The notes under the pieces were generated by a model. That model made no database searches and had not been told where the DNA came from. It was given only the letters and a program-made list of their open reading frames with translations. From contig JADKHM010000019.1 of assembly GCA_016721735.1 (NCBI GenBank), positions 558,001 to 622,000 on the forward strand: DNA of 64,000 nucleotides. Direction: 5' to 3'. The position numbers and the translations under genes were made by a program. Positions 1 through 8,654 of this stretch are shown piece after piece. Each line of letters opens with the position of its first letter. Position 1 is the stretch's first letter. The DNA is from Flavobacterium sp. (GTDB lineage Bacteria; Bacteroidota; Bacteroidia; Flavobacteriales; Flavobacteriaceae).

Positions 1-699
1 CGGCATAGAAACAATCAACACTTGAATGTTTCTTTGCTTGCACTTCTGAATGATATCGTTGATTCTACTTTTGTTGACTTCAAAATCTGTCAATCCATCT
101 TCTTGAATAATGGCTCTGCTTTGCGCCACTTGCGCTGGTGGAATTCTATCAGCTTTTTTGTAGTTTGTCCCCCAACCAAGCGAATCACAATCGAGAATGG
201 TTTTTTTCTTTACATAGCGTTTTACCAGATCCCTCGATTTGTAGAAACTTTGGGTGAATGCTAGGCAGTAATTTCTTGGGTCTAGTGCAGAAATTAGCGG
301 AACTTCGAGCTGCATAAAACGTTGGTAATAAAACTTCCGCCAACCATCATCTCCAGAATTATCTATTTGACTAAGGTTTGTATATTCAATGCAAAACACG
401 ACTTGCTTTAGTTTTGGCAGTTTATCGACATAATTATCGAAGAGTAGTTTATCAAAATAAATAGTTTGACTAACGTTGGAGAGATTAAAGGTGTTTTTTG
501 AAAAGCAACTTGGATTTAAACCGTACAAACAATGAGAATCGCCAAAAAGAAGCACTTCAATTTTTCGATAATTCTTGTTAATTTCTTGATTCTTAAGACT
601 GTAATTGTTTGGGGCATTTCTATAGAAAATTTCTAGTGCTATATACATTAACACAAATGGGGCAATAAACAGAAGCAATTTTAGAAAAAATTTCCGCAT
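1..699 (-). CDS. SGNH/GDSL-like membrane-anchored protein, partial (C-terminus beyond window)
   Basis: An open frame of 233 codons runs on the minus strand from an ATG at 699 to the window edge with no stop, so the 3' part is missing. The product starts with a short basic end and one hydrophobic segment (residues about 4-24), then reads KIEVLLFGDSHCLYGLNPS near residues 48-66. G-D-S-H is the block-I nucleophile motif of SGNH/GDSL-like proteins, and the preceding hydrophobic strand fits. The rest (IEYTNLSQIDN, then a Tyr/Phe-rich stretch) matches no family I can name. The likely topology is one inner-membrane anchor with an outward-facing domain. A terminator separates it from the OmpH-like gene upstream, so it may have its own promoter. 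The substrate is unknown. Confidence 0.6.
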   Translation of the reverse strand, partial: MRKFFLKLLLFIAPFVLMYIALEIFYRNAPNNYSLKNQEINKNYRKIEVLLFGDSHCLYGLNPSCFSKNTFNLSNVSQTIYFDKLLFDNYVDKLPKLKQVVFCIEYTNLSQIDNSGDDGWRKFYYQRFMQLEVPLISALDPRNYCLAFTQSFYKSRDLVKRYVKKKTILDCDSLGWGTNYKKADRIPPAQVAQSRAIIQEDGLTDFEVNKSRINDIIQKCKQRNIQVLIVSMP

Positions 700-732
700 T
701 AAGTTACTATAGATTTGATTCTTTATGTTTAT

Positions 733-770
733 AAAAAAAGCCTCTATCAAAACAGAATGAGGCTAGTTTT
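733..770 (-). terminator. Intrinsic terminator after the OmpH-like gene
   Basis: Read on the minus strand, AGCCTC (764-759) pairs with GAGGCT (744-739) across a 14-nt loop and runs into seven T. It lies 19 bases past the OmpH-like stop codon. Confidence 0.7.
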
Positions 771-788
771 AGTTTCAATAATTCACTA

Positions 789-1355
789 CTATTTTTCGTC
801 TTCTTTTTTACCAACTTTCTTGTCTGATGCTTTGTATTTATCATTCAATAGTTTGACAATTTCAGTAGTAATATCTAATTTATCTTCTGCATATAGGATT
901 GATGCAGCTTCTCCCGTTCCGTAGATGTAGGTAAAGCCTTTTTCTTTTCCGTAGTCTTTGATGAATTTTTTTACTTTTTTAACCAAAGTATCCATTTCGA
1001 CACCGCTTTCCTCTCTAAGCTGCTGAACTAAAGCCTGTTGTGCATAACTTAATTCTTGTTCCTTCTTTTGAAGCCTCGCGCCATTTTCTTGTGCCCATGC
1101 TTGTCCGTTGGCTTGTGCATTCTTTTGAAAATTAGTTGCTTCAGCTTTAAATCTAGCCACTTCAGCTTCTAACTCTTTGCCCATCTCGTCGCCTTTGGCT
1201 TTATATTTTGCTTCGATGTCTTTCGCTTCGGAATATTCCTCCAATAATTTTGAGGTATCCACGTAAGCTGTTTTCATTTCTTTCGTTGGAGTGGTTGATT
1301 TGTTGCATGAAACAATTGCTATTGCGAGCATACAAATTAAAAGGGATTTTTTCAT
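789..1355 (-). CDS. OmpH/Skp family outer-membrane protein chaperone, lipoprotein form
   Basis: 188 residues. The N-terminus is a lipoprotein signal: basic MKK, hydrophobic core, then the lipobox I-V-S-C with the lipidated Cys at 17. The mature part has a short TAYVDTSKLLEEY strand (residues about 29-41, the typical OmpH/Skp entry strand), then a long charged alanine- and glutamine-rich coiled coil (about 42-120), then a return strand FTYIYGTGEAASILYAEDKLDITTEIV, as in Skp. Skp-type proteins are trimeric periplasmic holdases for outer-membrane proteins. Unlike E. coli Skp this one is predicted to be lipid-anchored, which is common in Bacteroidetes. It is monocistronic, with its own -7 box and terminator. 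Its exact client range is not knowable from sequence. Confidence 0.85.
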   Translation of the reverse strand: MKKSLLICMLAIAIVSCNKSTTPTKEMKTAYVDTSKLLEEYSEAKDIEAKYKAKGDEMGKELEAEVARFKAEATNFQKNAQANGQAWAQENGARLQKKEQELSYAQQALVQQLREESGVEMDTLVKKVKKFIKDYGKEKGFTYIYGTGEAASILYAEDKLDITTEIVKLLNDKYKASDKKVGKKEDEK

Positions 1356-1377
1356 AATAAGATGGTTAATTGTGATT

Positions 1378-1385
1378 CAAAAGTA
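1378..1385 (-). promoter_or_regulatory. Candidate -7 promoter box for the OmpH-like gene
   Basis: Minus strand TACTTTTG matches the Bacteroidetes TAnnTTTG element exactly and lies 22 bases before the start codon. No convincing TTTG -33 box is seen at the usual spacing. Confidence 0.4.
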
Positions 1386-1435
1386 TTAATTTATTTTTAT
1401 CTAAAAAGATTATCCAGTAAAAGGCATAGATAGAC

Positions 1436-2290
1436 CTATTCTGTTTTGTTCTTAATCACATAAATATGCGAAGAGTATTCTTTAGACTTCCTCGCTTTCA
1501 TATTTGATTTTAGTCCAATCCACATTGCTGAAAAATAATTCATCCTACCGTTTTTATATTTTTCAGACAATAAAGAGACATAATACGAATCAAAAATCAT
1601 TGGTAGCGTTGCAACTAATTGTAGTTTTTCTCTTTCAAATAGTTTTTCAATTGAAAGTCGAGAAAAGTGCCATAAATGCCGAGGAACATCATAGGCCGCC
1701 CAAAATTTTCCATAATGTTTTGCGTCATAAGAGTTAAAATTTGGTACTGCTATAACAATTGTTCCGTTTGGTTTCAGTAATCGCTTTAGTTCTTTAATTT
1801 GCGAATTAACATCTGGCACATGTTCTAAAACATGCCACATGGTAACCACATCGACGGAATGGTCTTCCAGTTCGCTTGTTTTGTCAATATAAGTTACGCC
1901 TTTTGTCAAAGCTATATTTTTAGCTTTTTCATTGGGTTCTACACCAATGATTTGCCATCCGTTTTGTTTTGCTTGGGAAAGAAAATCTCCTGTTCCAGTT
2001 CCGATATCGAGTAATTGCCCTTTACTCTGTTGAAATTCATTAATTAAAGTCAGCTTCTTCTTTAAGGCAATATTCTTGACGAATTGATATGCTTTTTCAA
2101 ATAAGGAACGCTTTCCGTCTGTGTGAGAAATATAATCCTCACTTTCGTAATATGAGGCTAATTTTTCGTCCGTAGGTTGTGGATAAGTAAAGACCAAATC
2201 AATGGATTCGTCTCTAAGCAAACGAAATTCTTCTTTCGATATAGAATGATCTTTGACGTCAAGATAATGTTGATATTTAGAAATGTCCAT
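1436..2290 (-). CDS. Class I SAM-dependent methyltransferase
   Basis: 284 residues. The SAM-binding motif I is clear: GQLLDIGTGTGDFLSQAKQ at about residue 91, followed by GWQIIGVEPN (acidic residue binding ribose) and VDVVTMWHVLEHVPD (motif IV of the Methyltransf_11/23 type). The pattern, with an N-terminal FTYPQPTDEKLASYYESEDYISH block, is that of bacterial UbiE/Coq5-like methyltransferases often seen with surface-glycan or lipid genes. The substrate is unknown. The start codon overlaps the stop of the upstream lipoprotein gene by one base (TAATG), so the two are translationally linked and belong to the run DUF4175-ybeY-mnmG-lipoprotein-methyltransferase. Confidence 0.85.
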   Translation of the reverse strand: MDISKYQHYLDVKDHSISKEEFRLLRDESIDLVFTYPQPTDEKLASYYESEDYISHTDGKRSLFEKAYQFVKNIALKKKLTLINEFQQSKGQLLDIGTGTGDFLSQAKQNGWQIIGVEPNEKAKNIALTKGVTYIDKTSELEDHSVDVVTMWHVLEHVPDVNSQIKELKRLLKPNGTIVIAVPNFNSYDAKHYGKFWAAYDVPRHLWHFSRLSIEKLFEREKLQLVATLPMIFDSYYVSLLSEKYKNGRMNYFSAMWIGLKSNMKARKSKEYSSHIYVIKNKTE

Positions 2291-2775
2291 TATAAATTAT
2301 AATATTCGTCCTTTAATTTTTTGAGATAACTCACCACAATATTTTGAAACAAAGAGCCATTTGAAAGACAATCTTCATTCTTGTCGTTGATCACTGATAA
2401 AGCAATAAACTTACGTTGTTCTCCATTTTTTGCATTTTCCGGTTCTAGATTTATTACGGCATAGTTTGCACTATTGAAATATTTTTCAAATTCATCGTTG
2501 CTATAAATGATCAATTTGTATTTGTTTTTTTCGATGGTAATCCAATATTCATTGGCATAGTAATTCTCCCCCTTAAATTTCATGGAGAGATACTTTTCTA
2601 TCGTTAGATTCTTGGTGTTGTTTTCGAAAAGAAATGCATTTAAACCTTTGTTCCCCAATATTTCCTTTCCATTCGGCACAAGAATATAATCGGGAATTTG
2701 CACTGTTTGCCGAGAAACATTGCAGCTTGAACACAAGAGAAACACAAACAATAATGCCGTAATCCTTTTATTCAT
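2290..2775 (-). CDS. Hypothetical lipoprotein downstream of mnmG
   Basis: 161 residues from the ATG at 2775. I chose this start because it begins a normal lipoprotein signal (MNKRITALLFVFLLCSSCN, Cys at 18). A longer frame reaching 2808 would add eleven residues including FHVE, which is simply the translation of the parS-like site and breaks the signal peptide. The mature part is mixed alpha/beta with a NEYWITIEKNKYKLIIYSNDEFEKYF block and matches no family I know. It sits 34 bases after mnmG and overlaps the methyltransferase by one base, so it is part of the same transcription unit. Function unknown. Confidence 0.65.
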   Translation of the reverse strand: MNKRITALLFVFLLCSSCNVSRQTVQIPDYILVPNGKEILGNKGLNAFLFENNTKNLTIEKYLSMKFKGENYYANEYWITIEKNKYKLIIYSNDEFEKYFNSANYAVINLEPENAKNGEQRKFIALSVINDKNEDCLSNGSLFQNIVVSYLKKLKDEYYNL

Positions 2776-2791
2776 AAAGGTTTGCTTTTGT

Positions 2792-2807
2792 CGTTCCACG
2801 TGAAACA
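2792..2807. promoter_or_regulatory. parS: parS-like ParB (Spo0J) binding site, copy 1
   Basis: CGTTCCACGTGAAACA matches the parS consensus TGTTNCACGTGAAACA at every position except the first. It lies between the mnmG stop and the start of the small lipoprotein. ParB bound at parS directs origin segregation and SMC loading. Confidence 0.7.
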
Positions 2808-2809
2808 TA

Positions 2810-4681
2810 TTATCTTCCCATATAAATTAGTAGCACTGAAATATCAGAAGGAGAAACACCGCTGATTCTCGAAGCTTGTGAAATAGTGATTGGTCGAATT
2901 GATGAAAGTTTTTGCTTGGCTTCTATCGACATCGACTTTATTTTATGATAATCGAAGAATTCCGGAATTTTCACATCCTCTAGACGTGTCAATTTATTAG
3001 CATTATTTCTTTCTTTTTCAATATAACCTGAATACTTAACTTGAATTTCAGCTTGCTCCAAAATTTCTTGATCTAGGGGATTTTCATCTAGATAGGATTT
3101 CACTTTATCAAACTTTAAGACATCATCTAGTTCTATTTGAGGTCTCGAAAATATCTTGAACATCTTATCTGATTGACTTACCAATGCTGATTCCTTTGCC
3201 TCCAAAATAGGATTTGCCTCAGCTACGCTAACACTAGTCTCTTTGAAAAAGACCACCATTTTTTCAGCCTCATCAAATTTATATTCCATTCGTTTTAATC
3301 TCTCATCAGACGCCAAACCAATGGCATTTGACATCGGAGTTAATCTAAAATCAGCATTGTCTTGCCGCAGCAATGTTCTAAACTCTGCTCTTGAAGTAAA
3401 CATTCTGTATGGCTCTTCTGTTCCTTTCGTAATTAAATCGTCAATTAAAACGCCTATATACGCCTCATCTCTCTTTAGAATTAGCGGTTCTTGTTCCTTA
3501 ACTTTCAAGGCCGCATTGATTCCTGCCATTAAGCCTTGAGACGCTGCCTCTTCGTATCCGGTAGTACCATTGATTTGACCAGCAAAATATAACCCTTCCA
3601 CCAATTTCGTTTCTAGCGTATGTTTTAATTGGGTTGGCGGAAAATAGTCATACTCTATCGCGTATCCTGGTCTAAAAAACTTCACGTTTTGAAAACCAAC
3701 AACAGAACGCAGTGCTTTAAACTGAATTTCCTCCGGCAATGAGGTTGAAAATCCATTCACATAAACTTCAACCGTATTCCAGCCTTCTGGCTCGACAAAC
3801 AACTGATGTCGCTCTTTGTCAGCAAAACGATTAATTTTATCTTCGATCGATAGACAATATCTCGGGCCGATACTTTTTATTCTTCCATTGAACATTGGAG
3901 AACGGTCAAAACCTTCTCGCAGTATGTCATGAACATCTAATGATGTATAAGTCATGTGACATGACTTCTGATGAATAAGTGGTCTTGTTTGATCCGAATA
4001 AGAAAATTTATCTGGCTTTTCGTCTCCTTTTTCTTCATTCATTTTAGAGTAATCTAACGAACGCCCATCAACTCTTGGAGGAGTACCGGTTTTCATTCTG
4101 CCAGATTCAAAGCCAACTTGTATTAGATCTTCAGTAATCCCGTATGCAGCGCTTTCTCCTGCTCTACCGCCTCCGAATTGCTTGTCACCAATATGAATCA
4201 GTCCATTTAGGAAAGTCCCATTTGTTAGCACCACAGTCTTAGCCTTTATTTCAATTCCCAAGGAAGTTTTAATTCCAATAATCTTATTATTTTCAATTAA
4301 CAACCCTTTGACCATCTCCTGATAAAAGTCAAGATTTGGTGTTTGCTCTAGCATTAGCCTCCATTCCTCTGCAAATCTCATTCGGTCACTTTGAACACGA
4401 GGCGACCACATTGCAGGCCCTTTGGACTTATTAAGCATTTTAAACTGTATCGCAGTTTTGTCAGAAACGATCCCAGAATACCCGCCCATCGCATCAATCT
4501 CTCTGACGATCTGTCCCTTTGCAATTCCGCCCATCGCAGGATTACAAGACATCTGTGCAATGTTCTGCAAACTCATCGTTACCAATAACGTCTTACAACC
4601 CAAATTAGCAGCTGCTGCAGCGGCTTCCGATCCGGCATGGCCTGCGCCAACGACGATAACATCATATTTATCTTGAAACAT
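2810..4681 (-). CDS. mnmG: tRNA uridine-5-carboxymethylaminomethyl modification enzyme MnmG (GidA)
   Basis: 623 residues, the usual length for this family. With MnmE, MnmG installs the (carboxymethyl)aminomethyl group at U34 of tRNAs reading NNA/NNG codons, using FAD and methylene-THF. Visible features are the FAD Rossmann motif GAGHAGSEAA at residues 12-21, the block MSCNPAMGGIAKGQIVREID, the redox-cysteine block GPRYCLSIEDKI, and GLYFAGQINGTTGYEEAASQG near residue 370, with the helical C-terminal tail that contacts MnmE and tRNA. It lies 19 bases after ybeY in the DUF4175-ybeY-mnmG operon. parS-like sites lie on both sides. Confidence 0.97.
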   Translation of the reverse strand: MFQDKYDVIVVGAGHAGSEAAAAAANLGCKTLLVTMSLQNIAQMSCNPAMGGIAKGQIVREIDAMGGYSGIVSDKTAIQFKMLNKSKGPAMWSPRVQSDRMRFAEEWRLMLEQTPNLDFYQEMVKGLLIENNKIIGIKTSLGIEIKAKTVVLTNGTFLNGLIHIGDKQFGGGRAGESAAYGITEDLIQVGFESGRMKTGTPPRVDGRSLDYSKMNEEKGDEKPDKFSYSDQTRPLIHQKSCHMTYTSLDVHDILREGFDRSPMFNGRIKSIGPRYCLSIEDKINRFADKERHQLFVEPEGWNTVEVYVNGFSTSLPEEIQFKALRSVVGFQNVKFFRPGYAIEYDYFPPTQLKHTLETKLVEGLYFAGQINGTTGYEEAASQGLMAGINAALKVKEQEPLILKRDEAYIGVLIDDLITKGTEEPYRMFTSRAEFRTLLRQDNADFRLTPMSNAIGLASDERLKRMEYKFDEAEKMVVFFKETSVSVAEANPILEAKESALVSQSDKMFKIFSRPQIELDDVLKFDKVKSYLDENPLDQEILEQAEIQVKYSGYIEKERNNANKLTRLEDVKIPEFFDYHKIKSMSIEAKQKLSSIRPITISQASRISGVSPSDISVLLIYMGR

Positions 4682-4700
4682 TAAGGCCTTGGTTTAAAAT

Positions 4701-5129
4701 TTAAATCTTCTTTTGTTCCACGTGAAACATTTTCATTTTCTCATCTTCTTTTAGACGCATTTCTTTCTCGTCTTTTGCAGACTTATCTTTATATCCGCAA
4801 TAATGCAGCACGCCATGAACCATCACTCGTTTCAACTCGTCTTCAAAAGAAACCTCAAAATCAGTGGCGTTTTCTCTTACTCGTTGTACCGAAATAAAAA
4901 TATCGCCGTGTAGTTCATTTCCTACAGAATAATCAAAGCTAATGATGTCTGTTAAAGTATTATGGTTTAGATATTGCAGGTTTATTTCAACCAAAAAATC
5001 ATCGTCGCAAAAGATATAATTGATATCGCCTTCTTTTTTACCTTCAGACTGAATAACAAGCGACAACCACTTCGAGTAGTCTGATTTCCTAGCTAGTTTA
5101 AACGAAGTTTCATAATTAAAACTAATCAT
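4701..5129 (-). CDS. ybeY: rRNA maturation endoribonuclease YbeY
   Basis: 142 residues. YbeY is a zinc-dependent RNase that matures the 16S 3' end and acts in ribosome quality control. The core HGVLHYCGYKDK (His105, His109) corresponds to the family motif H-G-x-L-H-x-x-G-Y. The third zinc ligand, usually a His in G-Y-D-H, is not visible here, where Lys-Asp-Lys follows. I recall this variant from other Bacteroidetes. DTLTDIISFDY-type strands (near residues 57-67) support the assignment. The last codons MFHVEQKKI are encoded by the perfect parS-like site, so the C-terminal tail is dictated by that DNA element. Its start lies 8 bases inside the end of the DUF4175 gene. Confidence 0.93.
   Translation of the reverse strand: MISFNYETSFKLARKSDYSKWLSLVIQSEGKKEGDINYIFCDDDFLVEINLQYLNHNTLTDIISFDYSVGNELHGDIFISVQRVRENATDFEVSFEDELKRVMVHGVLHYCGYKDKSAKDEKEMRLKEDEKMKMFHVEQKKI
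4714..4729. promoter_or_regulatory. parS: parS-like ParB (Spo0J) binding site, copy 2 (perfect)
   Basis: TGTTCCACGTGAAACA fits the TGTTNCACGTGAAACA consensus at all 16 positions. It sits inside the last codons of ybeY, 33 bases before mnmG. The two copies are 1.92 kb apart and flank mnmG. Such sites normally cluster near the replication origin. Confidence 0.85.
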
Positions 5130-8100
5130 TGCTTTTAAAATATTCTTGCACTTTCTGACTAAAATTCGAGCGCAAAGGTAAACTTTGTCTGTTTAAAATC
5201 TCAACACTATTTAGATAATGTTGCACCGAAGCTGGCAACGGATTGGTTGTGCTATTAAAATCCTTCTTGTTGGTTTCAGATTGACGCTTCTTATCTTCGC
5301 CTTGCTCTTGAATGGCTTTTTGCAACTTCAGTAATTCATATTTCAAATTTAACGCCCTCTGCAAGGTCTCATTGTTGAAGCCTTTGTTCAACAATTGTTT
5401 TTCAATTTGCTTCATTTGCTCCAATGCATTCTGTCCGCTTCCGCCCATTCCCTTCCTGTCCAACTCATTTTGTAGCGCATCTCTCAGCTGTCTTTGCTCT
5501 TTGTAAATCTCCATAATACTTCTAGCGTCACCCTCTCCATCCTCTCCGTTTTCGCCGTCTTGACCTTCTCCCTCTCCACTTTTTCCATCTTTACCAGACT
5601 TTCCTTTGTCGCCTTGACCCGGCTTCTTCCCTTCCCCTGGTTTTTTTCCTTCTCCGGGTTTCTGTCCCTCACCTGGTTTCTTGCCTTCTCCAGGTTTATC
5701 TCCTGGCTTATCACCTTTCTTCATCCCATCTTTCATCTTTTCACCTAGACCTTCCTGTTTCTTAATAATGTCAGGAAGTTGCATGCCGGCGCCTTCTCCC
5801 TTACCTGGCTTTGGTTTGCCCATTCCAGAACCTGACATCGACATCTGCATGTTGTTTAGCAAATCACTTAAGAAGTCCGCCAACTTGTTCGCTGAAGAAA
5901 CTGAATACTGTTGATGGGAAAGCCCTTTCGGAATTTGTGCCTCAACCAAACTCTCCAAGGCTTTGTCGATGTTGTAATGAACATTACCTATTTCTCTTGT
6001 AATATCTTCAGCAATTTTAGGATTCCTTAAGGACATCGCAAACAAACTATCGTCCACATGTTTGAACTGCTGCTTCAAATCTTGTTGAATCTTAAGATTC
6101 TTATTAAAAGATGGCGATCCTCTTCTTAAGCCTCTAAATTGACCCATCACTTCTTCCTGCGAGAATGAATACGCCAAAAGATTATCTAATATTTGACGCA
6201 ACATTTTAACATCCTCGTCCATTTGCTCCATCTCAGCTCCTTCCATGCTTTCTTGCATTTTCATGGACATTTCTTTCATCTTCTTTGAAGCACTCTTTTG
6301 CTTTGGCTTGGCTTTGTCTTTCTTATCTTTTTGCAATTCCTCTGAAGCTTTCTTCAAATCTTCATCAATGCTTTTTTCCTTTTCTGCATCTTTTGGAATG
6401 TCTATCGGCGACTTTAACTCCTTATTCTCCTTTTCAAGATCTTTTAAATCTTCCTGGATCTTATCAAATTCCTTATTAATTTCGTTTTGCTTTTCTGTTG
6501 AATTTTCCTTTTCATTTTCAGCTAGCTTATCTTGTTTTTCAGCTAACTTGTCGAGCTTGTCTGCCAGTTGTTCCGCTTTCTTCTCAACATAATATTTCTT
6601 AGTCAACTCGACCAACTGCTCTAAGTTCTTTGTTTGATTCTTGCTATTTTGTTTGAACTCATCCAACTTCATCATCAAATCTTCATTCTTGATCTTATCT
6701 GTCAATTCTTTGAGTTCATCTAAGAGTTTCTTATTCTTCTCTAAATCCTTTTCCGCTTTCTCCAAACGTTTTTGCAACTCTTCTTTAAATTCATCTTTCT
6801 TATCCGTTTTGAATTTATCCAAATTGTCCTTCATCTTCTCAGCGAATTCCTTCATCAAATTATCTTGCTTCTTTTGACGCTCTAAAAAATCATTCACCTT
6901 TTGCTGGTCCTTAAACTCTAAATTGTCTTTTTCTTTATTCGATTTTTGAAGCTTTTCTATTTCCGAAATTTGCTTGTCTTGATTCTTTAAAGACTTCTCT
7001 AAGCCATTGATATTGCTGTTTTGTTGTTGCAATATTTGATCTTCTTTCTCAATATCTGTAGCAATTCTATTTGAAAAAACAGCAGATTTTGTACTCTTGT
7101 AATTGTGAATTACATCATTATCAAAAACTTCAAAATAATACTCATAAGAAACACCTTGCTCTACAGGCAATGTACTTGGGAAAGAAAAAACAAATTGATC
7201 ATAAACGTCTTTCTTTACGTTTAATAACGCCTTCTTAAGCGTTTGCGGTTTGTCTTTTTCATAATAAACCACATTCAATTTATACAAACCATGATCATCA
7301 GAAACCTGACCAATCACGTACTTCTTTTCTGTCCTTAAACTATCGGGAGCATTATCTACAGAAATCGTCGGGAATTGATCCTTTATCACAGATATTTGAT
7401 AGTTCAGTTTTTCATAATTAGCAACCCTCTCATTAGACGTAATGATTTGATAATCTGTGTTTTCGAATATTGATTTAGACAATGAAAATACATTTTCACT
7501 CTTAAGAAAAGGAGCGTTTGTTTTTAAATCCGACCAAATCACACTTTGTGTAGCTTGCGTATTCATTCGCCACGAAACTCTTGTCCCTTCAGGAATAATG
7601 GCATTTCCAGAACCTTTTATCAACTCTGCTTTTCTATTTAGATAGGATGGAAAATTCAATTGCATTTCAAAATTCGCAATCGAAGGCACGGTAATAACTT
7701 TCAACAAATAGTCTGGAGATGTAACCGCATTGGCCTCTACATAAAACGGAATTGACGATAGTGGCTTGGAAAATTTATATTGAAATTCGCCCGGTTTTAT
7801 AGTTTCCATAAAATAACTTTCACCTTCAATAAAAATCATCACGTTTTCCGGAACCACTTTGCCTTTTGTTTGTACCGTCAAAGTGAAATCTTTATTCTGC
7901 TCCGTTTGTATTTGTTTATTTAATACTACAAACTCAAATGGCGCAGGAGGAACAAATTGATTTTTGAAGTGCACTACTCTATTCAAACTCTGTGAAATCA
8001 TATCGCTATTCCCCGAAATATAAAAGAAAGCGAAAAACAAGACAGGCAACAATGCCAATGGAATATACTTTTTGTTGCTGTTGAAATTAATAGCGTTTCC

Positions 8101-8520
8101 AAAAGGAATAGGTTGCAACGAATTGGCTTTCTGATCAATTGATGCAAGCAATAACTCCGACGGATGACCTTGTGACGACAACTGCAGAAAATTAGTCAAC
8201 TTGTCGCTAACTTCAGAAAAGTGATTTCCAATAATTGTAGAAGCTTCCTTATAGTCGATGCCTTTCTGAATCTTCAACAACTTAAAAGTCGGAAATAAAA
8301 TATAACGCAACAACAGAAATACTTCCACGCCAATAAAAGCCCAAAACAAGATGGTTCTTCCCATCGGTTTCAGCCAAAGAAAATATTCGACAAAGAGAAT
8401 AAAAAGGAAATACAGCAAACCTAAGCCAATAAAAAAAAGTATGCCGCGAATCAGTTCATTCGTGTAGTACTTCTTGATAAAAGCTTCTAATTTTTGATAA
8501 ATAATGCTGGTAGAATCCAA
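5122..8520 (-). CDS. DUF4175 family large membrane protein with coiled coil and Gly-Pro-Lys repeats
   Basis: 1132 residues, a length usual for flavobacterial DUF4175 proteins. Three hydrophobic segments are visible near residues 22-48, 53-73 and 150-168. A beta-rich extracytoplasmic part follows to about 480. Then comes a very long charged coiled coil rich in Lys, Glu, Asp and Gln (about 490-730), and a second helical region. Residues about 930-985 are low complexity: repeated P-G-E-G-K-K or P-G-E-G-Q-K units, then G-E-D-G-E-G. The C-terminus is helical with QRQLRDALQNEL and LNLKYELLKLQKAIQEQ. Function is unproven; the shape suggests an envelope scaffold anchored in the inner membrane. It overlaps ybeY by 8 bases and heads the mnmG operon. 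Confidence 0.85.
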   Translation of the reverse strand: MDSTSIIYQKLEAFIKKYYTNELIRGILFFIGLGLLYFLFILFVEYFLWLKPMGRTILFWAFIGVEVFLLLRYILFPTFKLLKIQKGIDYKEASTIIGNHFSEVSDKLTNFLQLSSQGHPSELLLASIDQKANSLQPIPFGNAINFNSNKKYIPLALLPVLFFAFFYISGNSDMISQSLNRVVHFKNQFVPPAPFEFVVLNKQIQTEQNKDFTLTVQTKGKVVPENVMIFIEGESYFMETIKPGEFQYKFSKPLSSIPFYVEANAVTSPDYLLKVITVPSIANFEMQLNFPSYLNRKAELIKGSGNAIIPEGTRVSWRMNTQATQSVIWSDLKTNAPFLKSENVFSLSKSIFENTDYQIITSNERVANYEKLNYQISVIKDQFPTISVDNAPDSLRTEKKYVIGQVSDDHGLYKLNVVYYEKDKPQTLKKALLNVKKDVYDQFVFSFPSTLPVEQGVSYEYYFEVFDNDVIHNYKSTKSAVFSNRIATDIEKEDQILQQQNSNINGLEKSLKNQDKQISEIEKLQKSNKEKDNLEFKDQQKVNDFLERQKKQDNLMKEFAEKMKDNLDKFKTDKKDEFKEELQKRLEKAEKDLEKNKKLLDELKELTDKIKNEDLMMKLDEFKQNSKNQTKNLEQLVELTKKYYVEKKAEQLADKLDKLAEKQDKLAENEKENSTEKQNEINKEFDKIQEDLKDLEKENKELKSPIDIPKDAEKEKSIDEDLKKASEELQKDKKDKAKPKQKSASKKMKEMSMKMQESMEGAEMEQMDEDVKMLRQILDNLLAYSFSQEEVMGQFRGLRRGSPSFNKNLKIQQDLKQQFKHVDDSLFAMSLRNPKIAEDITREIGNVHYNIDKALESLVEAQIPKGLSHQQYSVSSANKLADFLSDLLNNMQMSMSGSGMGKPKPGKGEGAGMQLPDIIKKQEGLGEKMKDGMKKGDKPGDKPGEGKKPGEGQKPGEGKKPGEGKKPGQGDKGKSGKDGKSGEGEGQDGENGEDGEGDARSIMEIYKEQRQLRDALQNELDRKGMGGSGQNALEQMKQIEKQLLNKGFNNETLQRALNLKYELLKLQKAIQEQGEDKKRQSETNKKDFNSTTNPLPASVQHYLNSVEILNRQSLPLRSNFSQKVQEYFKSND

Positions 8521-8654
8521 TTGATTGCGTTTTGTTTTAACAACCGATAAAAGTACGATTTTATCTGAATTAGAAAACGTTAAATAAAACGCAAACTTTT
8601 TACATTGGAAATGGCAAAAGGAATCACTAATTTTAGTTCAAAATTACGCTGATT

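Noticed and set aside
2776..2808. Extended N-terminus (M-F-H-V-E) for the lipoprotein after mnmG
   Set aside because: These codons are the parS-like site; the lipoprotein signal starts at 2775.
5312..6877. Several plus-strand frames rich in Ser, Phe and Leu
   Set aside because: They are antisense shadows of the Lys/Glu-rich coiled coil of the DUF4175 gene.
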